A stretch of 51,976 bases of DNA from Phycisphaerales bacterium. Lineage in GTDB: Bacteria; Planctomycetota; Phycisphaerae; Sedimentisphaerales; Anaerobacaceae. The stretch is taken from NCBI GenBank assembly GCA_030602885.1, contig JAUVYV010000024.1, positions 1 through 51,976 of the forward strand. Reading direction: 5' to 3'. Both the position numbers and the translations under genes were made by a program. This document shows, piece after piece, positions 8,506 to 17,235 of this stretch. How positions within the stretch are numbered: position 1 is the first letter of the stretch; each line of letters begins with the position of its first letter. The notes beneath the pieces are model-generated. The model saw nothing but the letters and a program-made list of their open reading frames with translations, did no database searches and had not been told where the DNA came from.

Positions 8506-9285
8506 CTATTTCCCTGTCAATACCTCACAACCGTCTCGGGTTATCGCAATCGTATGCTCAAAATGAGCAGACGTTTTCCCGTCACGCGTAACAACGGTCC
8601 AGCCGTCTTTCAAGGTGCGGACATCGCTGCTGCCGCTGTTAATCATCGGCTCAACCGCCAGAACCATGCCCTCGGCCAGGACGATATCATCAGCCAGTAA
8701 CTCCGGGCTGACAAAATTCGGCACCCTGGGCTCTTCGTGCATCTCTCTGCCGATGCCGTGCCCTACGAAGTCCTTCACCACCGAGAACCCTGCCGACTCA
8801 GCGTAGCGCTGTATCTGGCCGGCTATCCGGCTCCACTTGACGCCAGGCGCCGCTTTGGTGACAGCCATGTCCAGAACACCCCTGGTGACATCGATAAGTC
8901 TGCGGTTGTCATCCGATATTTCGCCGATACCAACAGTAATGGCGGCATCACCGCAATACCCGTTAAGTCTGACACCGAAATCGATGCTGAGGACATCACC
9001 CGACTTAAGTCTGACGCTCTGAGAAGGAATACCGTGAACGACCTGTTCATTTATCGAGGCACAGACCGCTCCAGAGAAGGCCCTTCGAGCGTGCGGATTG
9101 GTGACCCCCTTGAACAAGGGCACTGCCCCCGCTTCGGCCGCCATTTGAACAGCCACACTGTCCAGCTCGGCGGTGGTAACCCCGGGCATTGAAATCTCTT
9201 GTAATTTTGAAAGAACGTCGGCCACAACAGCGCCGGCTTCACGCATCAAGTCAATTTCTCTTCGGCTGCGAAGCGTTATAGCCAT
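8506..9285 (-). CDS. map: Methionine aminopeptidase, type I
   Basis: Removes N-terminal methionine from nascent proteins. The five metal ligands are visible: Asp102 (SIDFGV), Asp113 (YCGDAAIT), His176 (GHGIGREMHEEP), Glu212 (AVEPMI) and Glu243 (HFEHTIAI). The substrate histidine lies in VVHGIP near residue 84. The 259-residue length matches type Ia enzymes. The gene lies in the usual secY-adk-map-infA order. Confidence 0.98.
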   Translation of the reverse strand: MAITLRSRREIDLMREAGAVVADVLSKLQEISMPGVTTAELDSVAVQMAAEAGAVPLFKGVTNPHARRAFSGAVCASINEQVVHGIPSQSVRLKSGDVLSIDFGVRLNGYCGDAAITVGIGEISDDNRRLIDVTRGVLDMAVTKAAPGVKWSRIAGQIQRYAESAGFSVVKDFVGHGIGREMHEEPRVPNFVSPELLADDIVLAEGMVLAVEPMINSGSSDVRTLKDGWTVVTRDGKTSAHFEHTIAITRDGCEVLTGK

Positions 9286-9298
9286 CTATATTCATCGC

Positions 9299-9949
9299 TC
9301 ATCGAACCAGAGCGTCCAATTTCTCGAACAGCGCTTCTCTGACGATTTCGGCATCGGCATCAGCATCGAGCTGATGCAGATTATTCTTCTGCCTATAATA
9401 ATCGACCAGTGGTGCCGTCTGCTCACAGTAGTTCCTGAGTCGATTCCTGACCACGTCAACAGTATCGTCAGGTCGCTGGACGAGCCCTGCTCTGTCGTGA
9501 TCGCAAATCCCTTCTACCTTTGGCTTTAAGCTCTCAATATGGTAAACGGCTCCACACTTCGGGCAGCTTCTTCTACCCGTAATCCTTTTGATGACGACTT
9601 CGTCACCGGCCTTCAGATTAACAACAGCATCAATAGTCTGGCCGTGTTCTGCCAACGATTTATCAAGCTCGGCGGCCTGATTAACCGTTCTGGGAAAACC
9701 ATCCAGCACAAAGCCGCCCTTGGGGGCCTTGCCAATTTCATCAATCATCATCTCAACAATCAACTCATCGGGGACAAGTGCTCCCGAATCCATATAGCTT
9801 TGCGCCTGTTTGCCCAATTCGGTATCTTCAGCCCTGCCTCGCCGCAGTATGTCTCCGCTTGACAGATGCAGCAAGTCGTATCTTGCCGCTATGTACTTAC
9901 ACTGCGTTCCTTTGCCTGCTCCCGGCGCACCCAACAAGACTACTCTCAT
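9299..9949 (-). CDS. adk: Adenylate kinase
   Basis: Converts AMP plus ATP to two ADP. The P-loop GAPGAGKGTQ spans residues 7-16 and the AMP-binding DGFPRT segment is near 83-88. The long LID domain carries Cys129, Cys132, Cys149 and Asp152, a zinc-binding Cys3-Asp set as in many Gram-positive-type enzymes. Its start overlaps the secY stop by four bases (ATGA), indicating translational coupling. Confidence 0.98.
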   Translation of the reverse strand: MRVVLLGAPGAGKGTQCKYIAARYDLLHLSSGDILRRGRAEDTELGKQAQSYMDSGALVPDELIVEMMIDEIGKAPKGGFVLDGFPRTVNQAAELDKSLAEHGQTIDAVVNLKAGDEVVIKRITGRRSCPKCGAVYHIESLKPKVEGICDHDRAGLVQRPDDTVDVVRNRLRNYCEQTAPLVDYYRQKNNLHQLDADADAEIVREALFEKLDALVR

Positions 9950-11301
9950 CCATACGCTCCTTTTATTCTGCCGGTCTCGCTGAAGCCCTCATAGCTGTGC
10001 ATCAACAAGCTCGCCTCGGTTCTCTGCACCAGATCCAGGGAGACGCTGACTACGATCAGCAAACCGGTCCCTCCGAGGAACGTTGCGATGCGCCAGTCCA
10101 CACCCAACAATATGGTAATGACGGAAGGCACGACAGCAATGATAGCCAGAAACGCGCCGCCAAAATATGTTACTCTTGTCATGACCGTTTCGAGATACTC
10201 AGCCGTTCTTCGGCCAGGCCTGAGCCCGGGAATGAAACTGCCCGAATCGCGCAGGCTTTTGGCCATCTCTTTCGGCTGAAACTGGACGGTAACCCAGAAG
10301 TACGTGAACAGGAAAATCAACAACATGTAAAGCACGTTGTAGGTATAGGCGCCCGGCCCCAAAGCATTTTGGATGCTGAGAAAGATCGCCGAATCCCTGA
10401 TTGCTTCTATGTGCGCAAGCTGCTGAACGAGGACGGGCAGAAAGGTCATAAAAGCCGACGCAAAGATAATGGGCATGACGCCGCCGTGATTGACACGAAG
10501 CGGCAGATAGTGTCTTTGCCCGCCGTAAACCCTTCGACCGCGCATCTGCTTTGCCTGCTGAATGGGTATGCGACGCTGGCCCTGCGTAATCAGTATAGCA
10601 CCGGCCACAACAAAGACAAATGCGAGAACCAGGAACAAGACCTTTGTGGGACCTATCGTACCTACGGGGGCGCCAAATCTGAAATCTATGTTGGCCCAAA
10701 GTGCCCTTATGGCCCACGGCATCCTCGCGATGATACCAGCCATGATTATCAAACTGATACCATTGCCGATGCCGTACTCATCTATCTGCTCTCCGAGCCA
10801 CATCAGGAAGATAGTACCGGCCGTCATGCCGATGACACCCATAATAACCGCCTGGGTGTACATACCGGGATAAATGAACCGGCCCAGCAAGCGCATATAC
10901 ATCAAAGACTGGATAACGCATATAAAAACCGCCAGGTAACGAGTATATTCCTGTATCTTCTTATGACCGCTCTGGCCTTCCTGTCGCAGTTTTTTCAAGG
11001 CGGGGACAATTTCACCCAGGAGCATCAGAATAATCGATGCGGTGATGTAAGGCATAATCCCCAGGCCGAACAGACTGCTGTTGTTCAGCGTGCCGCCGGT
11101 AAACATCTGCATCATCTCTGCAGCTCTGCCGAACGGACTGTCCGTATCGCGCGCGCCAACCGCTTCGGCTATCTTCTGAAGGTCAAAGCCGGAATTAGGT
11201 ATATGAAAACCTATCCTGTATATCATCAGCAACGCGACCGTAAACAGAATCTTGTTCCGTAAGTCGGAAACCTTAAATATATTGAATACCGCTGCAAGCA
11301 T
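9946..11301 (-). CDS. secY: Protein translocase subunit SecY
   Basis: The channel-forming subunit of the Sec translocon. Multiple membrane helices are visible through 451 residues. Family motifs include FHIPNSGFDL early, GIGNGISLIIMAGI in the middle and PGLRPGRRTAEYL near the C-terminal cytoplasmic loop that contacts the ribosome and SecA. It lies after rplO, as in spc operons. The partner SecE is encoded near the head of the same cluster (35848-36231). Confidence 0.98.
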   Translation of the reverse strand: MLAAVFNIFKVSDLRNKILFTVALLMIYRIGFHIPNSGFDLQKIAEAVGARDTDSPFGRAAEMMQMFTGGTLNNSSLFGLGIMPYITASIILMLLGEIVPALKKLRQEGQSGHKKIQEYTRYLAVFICVIQSLMYMRLLGRFIYPGMYTQAVIMGVIGMTAGTIFLMWLGEQIDEYGIGNGISLIIMAGIIARMPWAIRALWANIDFRFGAPVGTIGPTKVLFLVLAFVFVVAGAILITQGQRRIPIQQAKQMRGRRVYGGQRHYLPLRVNHGGVMPIIFASAFMTFLPVLVQQLAHIEAIRDSAIFLSIQNALGPGAYTYNVLYMLLIFLFTYFWVTVQFQPKEMAKSLRDSGSFIPGLRPGRRTAEYLETVMTRVTYFGGAFLAIIAVVPSVITILLGVDWRIATFLGGTGLLIVVSVSLDLVQRTEASLLMHSYEGFSETGRIKGAYG

Positions 11302-11350
11302 CTTATTCGCTTTTCAAAAATTACCAATCACACAAATTATTAACCGTCGG

Positions 11351-11794
11351 CTATAGTATTTCTGCAGTACCCCCACAACCAGTAATTTTCTGTTCGGCAG
11401 TTTTACTGAACCTGTGGGCGTTAACCTGCAGTCTCTTGGTGAGTTCACCATCGCCAAGAATCTTTACCATGCTTTTACCGCTTGGGATCAGGCCGGCATC
11501 GGAGAGCTGCTCCAGGCCGACGGAGCTGCCGTCGTCGAATCTTTCCAACTGCGAAACATTGACAATCTCATAACGAGCTGCAAACTTGAAATTGCTGAAA
11601 CCCCGTTTCGGTAGACGTCGGAACAAAGGTATCTGGCCGCCCTGATAGAGCGACAGCGACTTCGCCCCGGCCCGACTGCCGGCGCCTTTATGGCCACGAC
11701 CGGAGGTCTTGCCATGCCCGCTGCCGGTGCCTCTGCCAACACGTTTCCTTGCTTTGTACCCACCTGCAACAGAAGTTATCTGGAACTCGGACAT
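11351..11794 (-). CDS. rplO: Ribosomal protein L15 (uL15)
   Basis: The glycine-rich N-terminus KRVGRGTGSGHGKTSGRGHK is diagnostic. The start at MSEFQITS (11794) is chosen because AAGGTGGTGAT, a near-perfect anti-SD match, lies seven bases upstream. ATG 11803 and GTG 11809 lie inside or beside that SD. The SD region itself overlaps the rpsE stop codon. In most bacteria rpmD stands between rpsE and rplO, but here there is no room for it. Confidence 0.97.
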   Translation of the reverse strand: MSEFQITSVAGGYKARKRVGRGTGSGHGKTSGRGHKGAGSRAGAKSLSLYQGGQIPLFRRLPKRGFSNFKFAARYEIVNVSQLERFDDGSSVGLEQLSDAGLIPSGKSMVKILGDGELTKRLQVNAHRFSKTAEQKITGCGGTAEIL

Positions 11795-11802
11795 CAGAAT
11801 CA

Positions 11803-12321
11803 TCACCACCTTTTTATAATCTCAACTTCCACACCCCGCAGAGATTCTATCGTTTCCCTGCTTCGTAGTCTAAGCAGCCCATCGAGGGTTGCCTTGACTA
11901 CATTCTTGGCCGAGGTGCTACCGTATATCTTGGTAAGAACATCCTGCACACCCGCGTATTCCAGCACGGCACGGGCACTTGAACCGGCTATAACTCCCGT
12001 ACCCGGGCTGGCAGGAACCAGGATCACCTTTGTCGCTCTGTACTTGCCTGTCACCTGATATGGAATTGTCCGGCCTATCAAAGGTATCTTGTTCAAGGAC
12101 TTCTTGGCATCCTTCACTGCTTTTTCAACCGCCAAAGGAACTTCCTTGGCCTTGCCGTAGCCAAACCCGACCGTACCGGCGCGATCGCCGACAACAACCA
12201 ATGCGGCAAAGCTAAAACGCCGACCACCCTTGACTACCTTTGAACAGCGAAAAACCTTTACAACCGTATCCTCTAACGGCGCTTCTTCCTGACCAGATGA
12301 TAAAACCGATTCCAATGCCAA
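11803..12321 (-). CDS. rpsE: Ribosomal protein S5 (uS5)
   Basis: A decoding-fidelity protein of the 30S subunit. VVKVFRCSKVVKGGRRFSF and GKAKEVPLAVEKA belong to the double-stranded RNA-binding half. The C-terminal half has PASPGTGVIAGSSARAVLE. Length (172) is normal. It sits between rplR and rplO, with the next gene's Shine-Dalgarno overlapping its stop codon. Confidence 0.97.
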   Translation of the reverse strand: MALESVLSSGQEEAPLEDTVVKVFRCSKVVKGGRRFSFAALVVVGDRAGTVGFGYGKAKEVPLAVEKAVKDAKKSLNKIPLIGRTIPYQVTGKYRATKVILVPASPGTGVIAGSSARAVLEYAGVQDVLTKIYGSTSAKNVVKATLDGLLRLRSRETIESLRGVEVEIIKRW

Positions 12322-12356
12322 TTTTTTTCTCCAGACAATTCCGTATTAGAATCCTG

Positions 12357-12722
12357 TCAAAACACAAGGCCGCCTTTTCTCGCCGCCTCGGCAAGACTCT
12401 TAATCCTGCCGTGATACTTGAACCTGCCTCGGTCAAAACAAACACACTTGATGCCAACACCGAGTGCCTCTTTTGCAAGCGTCTCTCCTACGACCTCTGC
12501 CGCTTTCCTATCTCCGCCGCTCGGCAACTGCCCCAGCAGAGGCTTGCTTCTCGTGCTCGCCGAGACAAGCGTAGCACTCGCGACGTCGTCAATTATCTGG
12601 GCATATATGTGCCTGGTCGACCGAAACACGGACAACCTGGGTCTTTCCGGTGTGCCAAAGACCTTGTTTCGCACATGATGCTTACGCCGCAATGCCGTCT
12701 TCTTTATACTTTTATCTGCCAT
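12357..12722 (-). CDS. rplR: Ribosomal protein L18 (uL18)
   Basis: A 121-residue 5S rRNA-binding protein. The N-terminal [20 protein letters not shown] and [13 protein letters not shown] motifs are typical. The C-terminus [20 protein letters not shown] matches the family. It works with L5, also in this cluster, to dock 5S rRNA. It lies between rplF and rpsE. Confidence 0.97.
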   Translation of the reverse strand: MADKSIKKTALRRKHHVRNKVFGTPERPRLSVFRSTRHIYAQIIDDVASATLVSASTRSKPLLGQLPSGGDRKAAEVVGETLAKEALGVGIKCVCFDRGRFKYHGRIKSLAEAARKGGLVF

Positions 12723-12743
12723 TATTACGCTAACAAACCTCGA

Positions 12744-13325
12744 CTATACAGTTCCCGATGTGAAGGACTTGCCAACCTTGCGTCTTACATGCTCATCGGC
12801 ATATCGAATTCCCTTGCCCTGATACGGCTCGGGCGGTCTTATTCTGCGAATATCAGCGGCGAACTGTCCGAGCAGATGCTTGTCGGTTCCGGAAAGGGTA
12901 AACCTGGCGGGGACATCGTTGCCTCTGGTTGCAGCAACCTCAATATTTACGTTTATCCCCTTCGGCACCTGTATCTGGACGGGGTGGCAGAAGCCGATCT
13001 GAAAAACGAGCTTGCCGCCCTGGTCCTTGACGCCGTATCCGGTACCGTATATTTCCATTTTCTTCTCAAAGCCCTTGCTCACTCCCTGGACCATGTTCGC
13101 AATCAAGGCCCGCATCGTTCCGTGGAGCTGCTTGTTCTGTCTGATGTTCGGCCTGTCGTTCTCAACGACTATTCTTTTCGCGGCTTCGTCGATGTTAACC
13201 TGTATAAGAGGGTGACAGTCCATCTCGAGAGCGCCGAGCGGCCCGGCGACCTTAACGCGCCGGCCCTTTTGCTCAACCTTGACACCGCCCGGGACAGCTA
13301 TTGATTTTTTCCCAATACGACTCAT
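12744..13325 (-). CDS. rplF: Ribosomal protein L6 (uL6)
   Basis: A two-domain large-subunit protein near the factor-binding site. The start MSRIGKKSIAVPGGVKVEQ (13325) overlaps the rpsH stop by one base (TGATG). An upstream in-frame start (13340) adds five residues and lies inside rpsH. The C-terminal RRIRPPEPYQGKGIRYADE is diagnostic. An insertion of about 20 residues (NVNIEVAATRGNDVPARFT region) is within the normal range. Confidence 0.97.
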   Translation of the reverse strand: MSRIGKKSIAVPGGVKVEQKGRRVKVAGPLGALEMDCHPLIQVNIDEAAKRIVVENDRPNIRQNKQLHGTMRALIANMVQGVSKGFEKKMEIYGTGYGVKDQGGKLVFQIGFCHPVQIQVPKGINVNIEVAATRGNDVPARFTLSGTDKHLLGQFAADIRRIRPPEPYQGKGIRYADEHVRRKVGKSFTSGTV

Positions 13326-13723
13326 CAGCACACCGTACAAAGTATTTCGCCGCCTACCTTCTCCCTGCGGCAGCTCTTATCACTCATTACACCTTTACTC
13401 GTGGAGACAATCGCCGTGCCCATACCGTTCAAGACGTATGGCAAATCATCGACGGATGAATAGGTGCGTCGGCCGGGCTTGCTCATTCGCTTTATCTCGT
13501 CTATGACGCTGCGCCCCTGGTTATCATACTTGAGAGTAATTCTCAACACCCCCTGCTTGCCGTCGTCAATACGGTCGAAATCTTCTATGTAGCCTTCCAG
13601 CTTGAGAACAGCCGCAATACCTGCACAGATGCTCGACGCCTTTACATTTACCTGCTCAGCGTCTATTCGCACGGCATTGCGAATTCTCGTCAACATGTCC
13701 GCTATCGGGTCGCTCAAACTCAT
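13325..13723 (-). CDS. rpsH: Ribosomal protein S8 (uS8)
   Basis: Starts MSLSDPIADMLTRIRNA, the standard S8 opening, and has the C-terminal STSKGVMSDKSCRREKVGGE segment that binds 16S helix 21. It ends in ILCTVC instead of the usual LCYVW-like sequence. In E. coli S8 represses the spc operon; no mRNA target was recognised here. Its stop overlaps the rplF start. Confidence 0.97.
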   Translation of the reverse strand: MSLSDPIADMLTRIRNAVRIDAEQVNVKASSICAGIAAVLKLEGYIEDFDRIDDGKQGVLRITLKYDNQGRSVIDEIKRMSKPGRRTYSSVDDLPYVLNGMGTAIVSTSKGVMSDKSCRREKVGGEILCTVC

Positions 13724-13771
13724 AACTTGTTTCTCTTATTCACTGCCTTGTCGGGGCTTCAATTCGCAAAA

Positions 13772-13957
13772 CTACCAGCTTGCCTTTTTTACGCCGGGTA
13801 TCTTTCCTTCGTTTGCCAATGTTCTGAAACAGATTCTGCAGACTTTGAATTTTCGATAAACAGCTTTCGATCTTCCGCAAAGCTCACACCGCGTATACTG
13901 CCTGACTCGAAACTTCTGTTTCTTTTTTGCCTTGTTCTCCAGGGCCTTTGTTGACAT
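13772..13957 (-). CDS. rpsN: Ribosomal protein S14, zinc-binding type (uS14)
   Basis: A 61-residue short form of S14 with a zinc knuckle: Cys24, Cys27, Cys40 and Cys43 (CELC and CRIC). This is the type Z form found in many bacteria, unlike the longer cysteine-free S14. It lies between rplE and rpsH, as in most spc operons. Zinc-binding S4, S14 and L36 all occur in this cluster. Confidence 0.97.
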   Translation of the reverse strand: MSTKALENKAKKKQKFRVRQYTRCELCGRSKAVYRKFKVCRICFRTLANEGKIPGVKKASW

Positions 13958-14019
13958 TTACACGCTCCAAGAAAAACTCGCGTCTGACATTTCACACACT
14001 TATTCGGCACCGCCACCGG

Positions 14020-14577
14020 CTACCGGTTCTCCGGAGTCATTTTTCTGAACGGCACACCAAACAGGGTGAGCATCCTTAGTGCCTCTTCATCTGTCCCTGC
14101 GGTTGTAACAAACGTTATATTCATACCCTGCTGAAACTCCACCTTTGCAGGATTTATCTCGGGGAAGACGCTCTGTTCACTCAAGCCCATCGAGTAATTG
14201 CCTCTGCCGTCAAAACTTTTTGGGCTGAGTCCACGAAAATCTCTGACGCGTGGTATCGCAAGACTCACCAGCCGATCCATAAACTCGTACATTCGCTCGC
14301 CGCGAATGGTTACTTTCAAGCCGGTCTCATTACCCGCTCTGACCTTAAAATTGGAAACACTCTTTTTGGCTTTACATACAAGTGGCATCTGACCGGCAAT
14401 CATCGTCAGGTCATTTTTCGCCAGCTCCAGAAACTTTTTGTCCTGAACGGCCCTGCCGACGCCCATGGAAACGATGATTTTTTCGATGCGAGGCACAGCC
14501 ATAGGATTCTTATAGCCAAATTCCTTGGTTAGCTCCGGAACCACTTTCGATTTATATAAATCTCTAAAACGCGCCAT
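14020..14577 (-). CDS. rplE: Ribosomal protein L5 (uL5)
   Basis: A 5S rRNA-binding protein of the central protuberance. The start [16 protein letters not shown] at 14577 fits homologues; a TTG 30 bases upstream extends the frame without family support. Motifs include ARPRIEKI-like [13 protein letters not shown] and [20 protein letters not shown]. Length (185) is usual. It lies between rplX and rpsN. Confidence 0.97.
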   Translation of the reverse strand: MARFRDLYKSKVVPELTKEFGYKNPMAVPRIEKIIVSMGVGRAVQDKKFLELAKNDLTMIAGQMPLVCKAKKSVSNFKVRAGNETGLKVTIRGERMYEFMDRLVSLAIPRVRDFRGLSPKSFDGRGNYSMGLSEQSVFPEINPAKVEFQQGMNITFVTTAGTDEEALRMLTLFGVPFRKMTPENR

Positions 14578-14623
14578 CAGATACTCTAAATAACAGTTAC
14601 CGACCAATATCGCTCAACTACAG

Positions 14624-14959
14624 TCACCTGCGTACCTTTCTAACGACACCGACCTCGGTTCCGTCGGTGGTAATACGCTTCTTGCTTCCGTCCTCGGCGA
14701 GCACATATCGAACGCGGCGACCCTTCGAGCTTTTGGTGCTCACCGGCAGGACATTACTGATATGTATCGGCTGCTCGACGTTTATTCGTCCTCCCTGAGG
14801 ATTGCGTCGAGAGGGCCGCACGTGCTTTTTTGCCAGATTGTGCCCCTGGATCACCACCCTGTTGGTCTCAGGGATTACACGCAGAACCTTGCCGGTAGCG
14901 CCCTTGTAGTCGCCGGCTATGATCTCGACCGTATCACCTTTTTTCACATGCAAAGCCAT
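14624..14959 (-). CDS. rplX: Ribosomal protein L24 (uL24)
   Basis: An assembly-initiator protein with a KOW motif: HVKKGDTVEIIAGDYKGATG at residues 4-23. The following PETNRVVIQGHNLAKKHVRP segment is typical. Length (111) is normal. It lies between rplN and rplE in the standard spc order. Confidence 0.97.
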   Translation of the reverse strand: MALHVKKGDTVEIIAGDYKGATGKVLRVIPETNRVVIQGHNLAKKHVRPSRRNPQGGRINVEQPIHISNVLPVSTKSSKGRRVRYVLAEDGSKKRITTDGTEVGVVRKVRR

Positions 14960-15002
14960 ATTTCTAATCTCGTGTCCTCGTTAACTGTTCGCTTGAGAAC
15001 GC

Positions 15003-15389
15003 TCAGACAACTTCGCTCGCAAGCGAGATAATCTTCATGTAATTCTTCTCACGGAGCTCGCGAGCGACAGCACCGAAGATACGCGTCCCTATAGGGTTTC
15101 CGTCATTGTCAATCATAACTGCGGCGTTGCTGTCAAATCTAACGTAGCTGCCGTCGCGGCGCTTCACAGGGCTTTTTGTACGAATAATAACACACTTATG
15201 AACTTTTTTGTCATCCAACTGGCAGCTTGGAAGCGATTTTTTGATAGCGACACAGACAATATCTCCAACGGCCGCAACGGGCCTTGTAGACTTGCCGCGA
15301 GCGGCGCCCTTGCCAAGAACCTTGATGCACAACGCCGACTTAACGCCGGAGTTGTCTGCAATCGTTAACATTGTTTCCTGCTGAATCAT
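15003..15389 (-). CDS. rplN: Ribosomal protein L14 (uL14)
   Basis: Starts [20 protein letters not shown], the universal L14 opening. [19 protein letters not shown] and [20 protein letters not shown] are conserved. L14 forms the intersubunit bridge surface and binds the anti-association factor RsfS. Length is 128 against about 122 typical. It lies first in the spc block after rpsQ. Confidence 0.98.
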   Translation of the reverse strand: MIQQETMLTIADNSGVKSALCIKVLGKGAARGKSTRPVAAVGDIVCVAIKKSLPSCQLDDKKVHKCVIIRTKSPVKRRDGSYVRFDSNAAVMIDNDGNPIGTRIFGAVARELREKNYMKIISLASEVV

Positions 15390-15416
15390 TGCTTGCTCTC
15401 TAATCCTGCCAAACGC

Positions 15417-15677
15417 TTATTCCTGAACCGTCTTCTGTACAACACGAACGAGGCGCCAGCTCTTGGTCTTGCTTCGCGGCCTGCATTGGGAGACCTCAAC
15501 CATATCCCCGACAGTTGCCTCGTTGCGCTCATCGTGAACGCTGAGCCTGGTTCTGCGTTTTACGTACTTGCCGTATCTCGGATGCTTAATCTTGTAGTCG
15601 ATCGAGACCTTAATACTCTTGTCGCCGCTCTTGCTGACCACAACTGCATTTACTGTTTTGAACTTTGCTTCTTGCAT
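15417..15677 (-). CDS. rpsQ: Ribosomal protein S17 (uS17)
   Basis: A primary 16S-binding OB-fold protein. The start MQEAKFKTVNAVVVSKSGDK at 15677 is chosen because AAGGAAG lies seven bases upstream; the longer frame would overlap rpmC. The motifs IKHPRYGKYVKRRTRLSVHD and VGDMVEVSQCRPRSKTKSWR are diagnostic. It closes the S10 block. Confidence 0.97.
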   Translation of the reverse strand: MQEAKFKTVNAVVVSKSGDKSIKVSIDYKIKHPRYGKYVKRRTRLSVHDERNEATVGDMVEVSQCRPRSKTKSWRLVRVVQKTVQE

Positions 15678-15712
15678 TACAAACTTCCTTACCTGACGCC
15701 GGCTGCCGTAAA

Positions 15713-15910
15713 TCACCGGGCCGCAAGCTCTCTTTCTCGTATTACCGTCTTGATTCTGGCAATATCGCGTTTGACGTTCTTCACAGCATTCGAGTTCTCC
15801 AGCTTCTCTGTAACCGCCTGCGCCCGCAGGTCAAACAGATGCCTTTCAAGCTCTTCCAGCTTGCTTTCCAGCTCGTCCGGACTCATCTGGCGATAATCTT
15901 GAGCTTTCAT
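15713..15910 (-). CDS. rpmC: Ribosomal protein L29 (uL29)
   Basis: A two-helix protein near the tunnel exit. The ATG at 15910 (MKAQDYRQMSPDELESKLEE) has AAGGG about eight bases upstream and fits the family. GTG 15928 would add six residues and overlap the rplP stop by four bases. The LFDLRAQAVTEKLENSN segment is conserved. It lies between rplP and rpsQ. Confidence 0.95.
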   Translation of the reverse strand: MKAQDYRQMSPDELESKLEELERHLFDLRAQAVTEKLENSNAVKNVKRDIARIKTVIRERELAAR

Positions 15911-15924
15911 CACACCAGCCCTTG

Positions 15925-16344
15925 TCACAATGAATGCCTTCGCTTAACAAACCTGCACCTTATCGGCATCTTATGAGCGACACGAACCAATGCCTGCTTG
16001 GCCACATCCTCAGTCACGCCGCCGATCTCAAACATAACGGTTCCGGGCCTGACTCTGGCGACCCAGAACTCCGGCTCACCTTTGCCTTTGCCCATTCGCG
16101 TCTCCAACGGCTTGGAGCTTACCGGTTTGTGTGGGAATACGCGAAGGTACACCTTGCCTTCACGATGCAGAAAGTGAGTCGCCGCAACTCGTCCTGCCTC
16201 TATGTTCCGCGCTGTTATCCAACTGCTTTCGAGTGCCTGCAGACCGTATTCGCCGAACGCCACGTAGTTGCTCCGGCACGCAGTACCTTTCATCCTGCCT
16301 CGCTGGCTCTTACGGTACTTAACTCGTTTCGGCATCATTGCCAT
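15925..16344 (-). CDS. rplP: Ribosomal protein L16 (uL16)
   Basis: Contains [37 protein letters not shown] and [19 protein letters not shown], all diagnostic for L16, which supports A-site tRNA positioning. Three ATGs stand close together. The first (16344) has AAGGG eight or nine bases upstream and is kept; most homologues begin at the MPKR codon (16335). It lies between rpsC and rpmC. Confidence 0.97.
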   Translation of the reverse strand: MAMMPKRVKYRKSQRGRMKGTACRSNYVAFGEYGLQALESSWITARNIEAGRVAATHFLHREGKVYLRVFPHKPVSSKPLETRMGKGKGEPEFWVARVRPGTVMFEIGGVTEDVAKQALVRVAHKMPIRCRFVKRRHSL

Positions 16345-16392
16345 TCTTCAGACCCTTCTACTTAACAAAAGTCCTTACACTACCTGTCAAAC

Positions 16393-17202
16393 TCAATTTG
16401 CATCAGTGCTCTCCGGCTGTGCAGACTGATTCTCCACAGGTGCCGCCGGCGGCACTTCCTTTGCCGAAGTTGCGCTCTTGCGTTTAGGCGCAGCCCCACG
16501 AGCCGACGGACCTGGCCCACGCCTTACAGGCCGACGCCGCCGAGCTTGCTTGACTTCAATCTCTTCGCCAAACTTGCCTTTATAAACCCAGGCCTTTACG
16601 CCAACCGCCCCGTATGTTGTCCTTGCTGTGGCAACGCCGTAGTCAACATTGGCATCCAGCGTATGCAGAGGAATACTGCCGAGCTTTTGCGTTTCACGCC
16701 GCGCCATCTCAGCGCCGGCCAATCGGCCGGAGCAGATAATCTTCACCCCCTTGGCGCCGGCATTCATCGCTGACTCGCAGTACTGCTTCATCGTCCGACG
16801 GAATGAAGCCCGTCTGCAAAGCTGCTCGGCAATCGCTTCAGCCACCAGGGTCGCATCCAGGTCCGGTTCTTTTATCTCGATGACATTGACGCTGACCTTG
16901 CGGCCGGTCAGACTTTCCAGCTCCTCTCGCAGCTTGTCGACTTCCCCGCCTCTCGGGCCAATTACGATCCCCGGGCGGGCACTTCGCAGTGTCACCTTAA
17001 CCTCGTTGCGAGTTCGCACTATTTCCACTCTGGAAACCGCTCCCTTTGGCATCCGGCGGTTGTGCTTGTTGTCCACATATTCACGAATCTTATGGTCCTC
17101 GACAAGAAAAGTTCCGTAGTCCGCCTTTGAGGCATACCAGGTACTTTGCCAGCCCAGCGTAATTCCCGTTCTAAAACCAATTGGCGACGTTTTCTGCCCC
17201 AT
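16393..17202 (-). CDS. rpsC: Ribosomal protein S3 (uS3), extended C-terminus
   Basis: Starts MGQKTSPIGFRTGITLGWQS and has the KH domain with VIGPRGGEVDKL and the C-terminal KAWVYKGKFGEE segment. S3 lines the mRNA entry tunnel and helps unwind mRNA. A tail of about 50 residues follows (RRRRPVRRGPGPSARGAAP, then alanine-, proline- and serine-rich). It takes the length to 269 compared with about 210-230. The tail is probably disordered. Confidence 0.97.
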   Translation of the reverse strand: MGQKTSPIGFRTGITLGWQSTWYASKADYGTFLVEDHKIREYVDNKHNRRMPKGAVSRVEIVRTRNEVKVTLRSARPGIVIGPRGGEVDKLREELESLTGRKVSVNVIEIKEPDLDATLVAEAIAEQLCRRASFRRTMKQYCESAMNAGAKGVKIICSGRLAGAEMARRETQKLGSIPLHTLDANVDYGVATARTTYGAVGVKAWVYKGKFGEEIEVKQARRRRPVRRGPGPSARGAAPKRKSATSAKEVPPAAPVENQSAQPESTDAN

Positions 17203-17235
17203 AATTAGTTTTCGCTTTTTCTTACAACAATTACG

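Noticed and set aside
9778-11262. A ~494-codon open frame on the plus strand across secY and adk
   Set aside because: It lies antisense to well-recognised SecY and Adk. Its predicted protein is rich in H, Q and R without domains. It is a reading-frame shadow.
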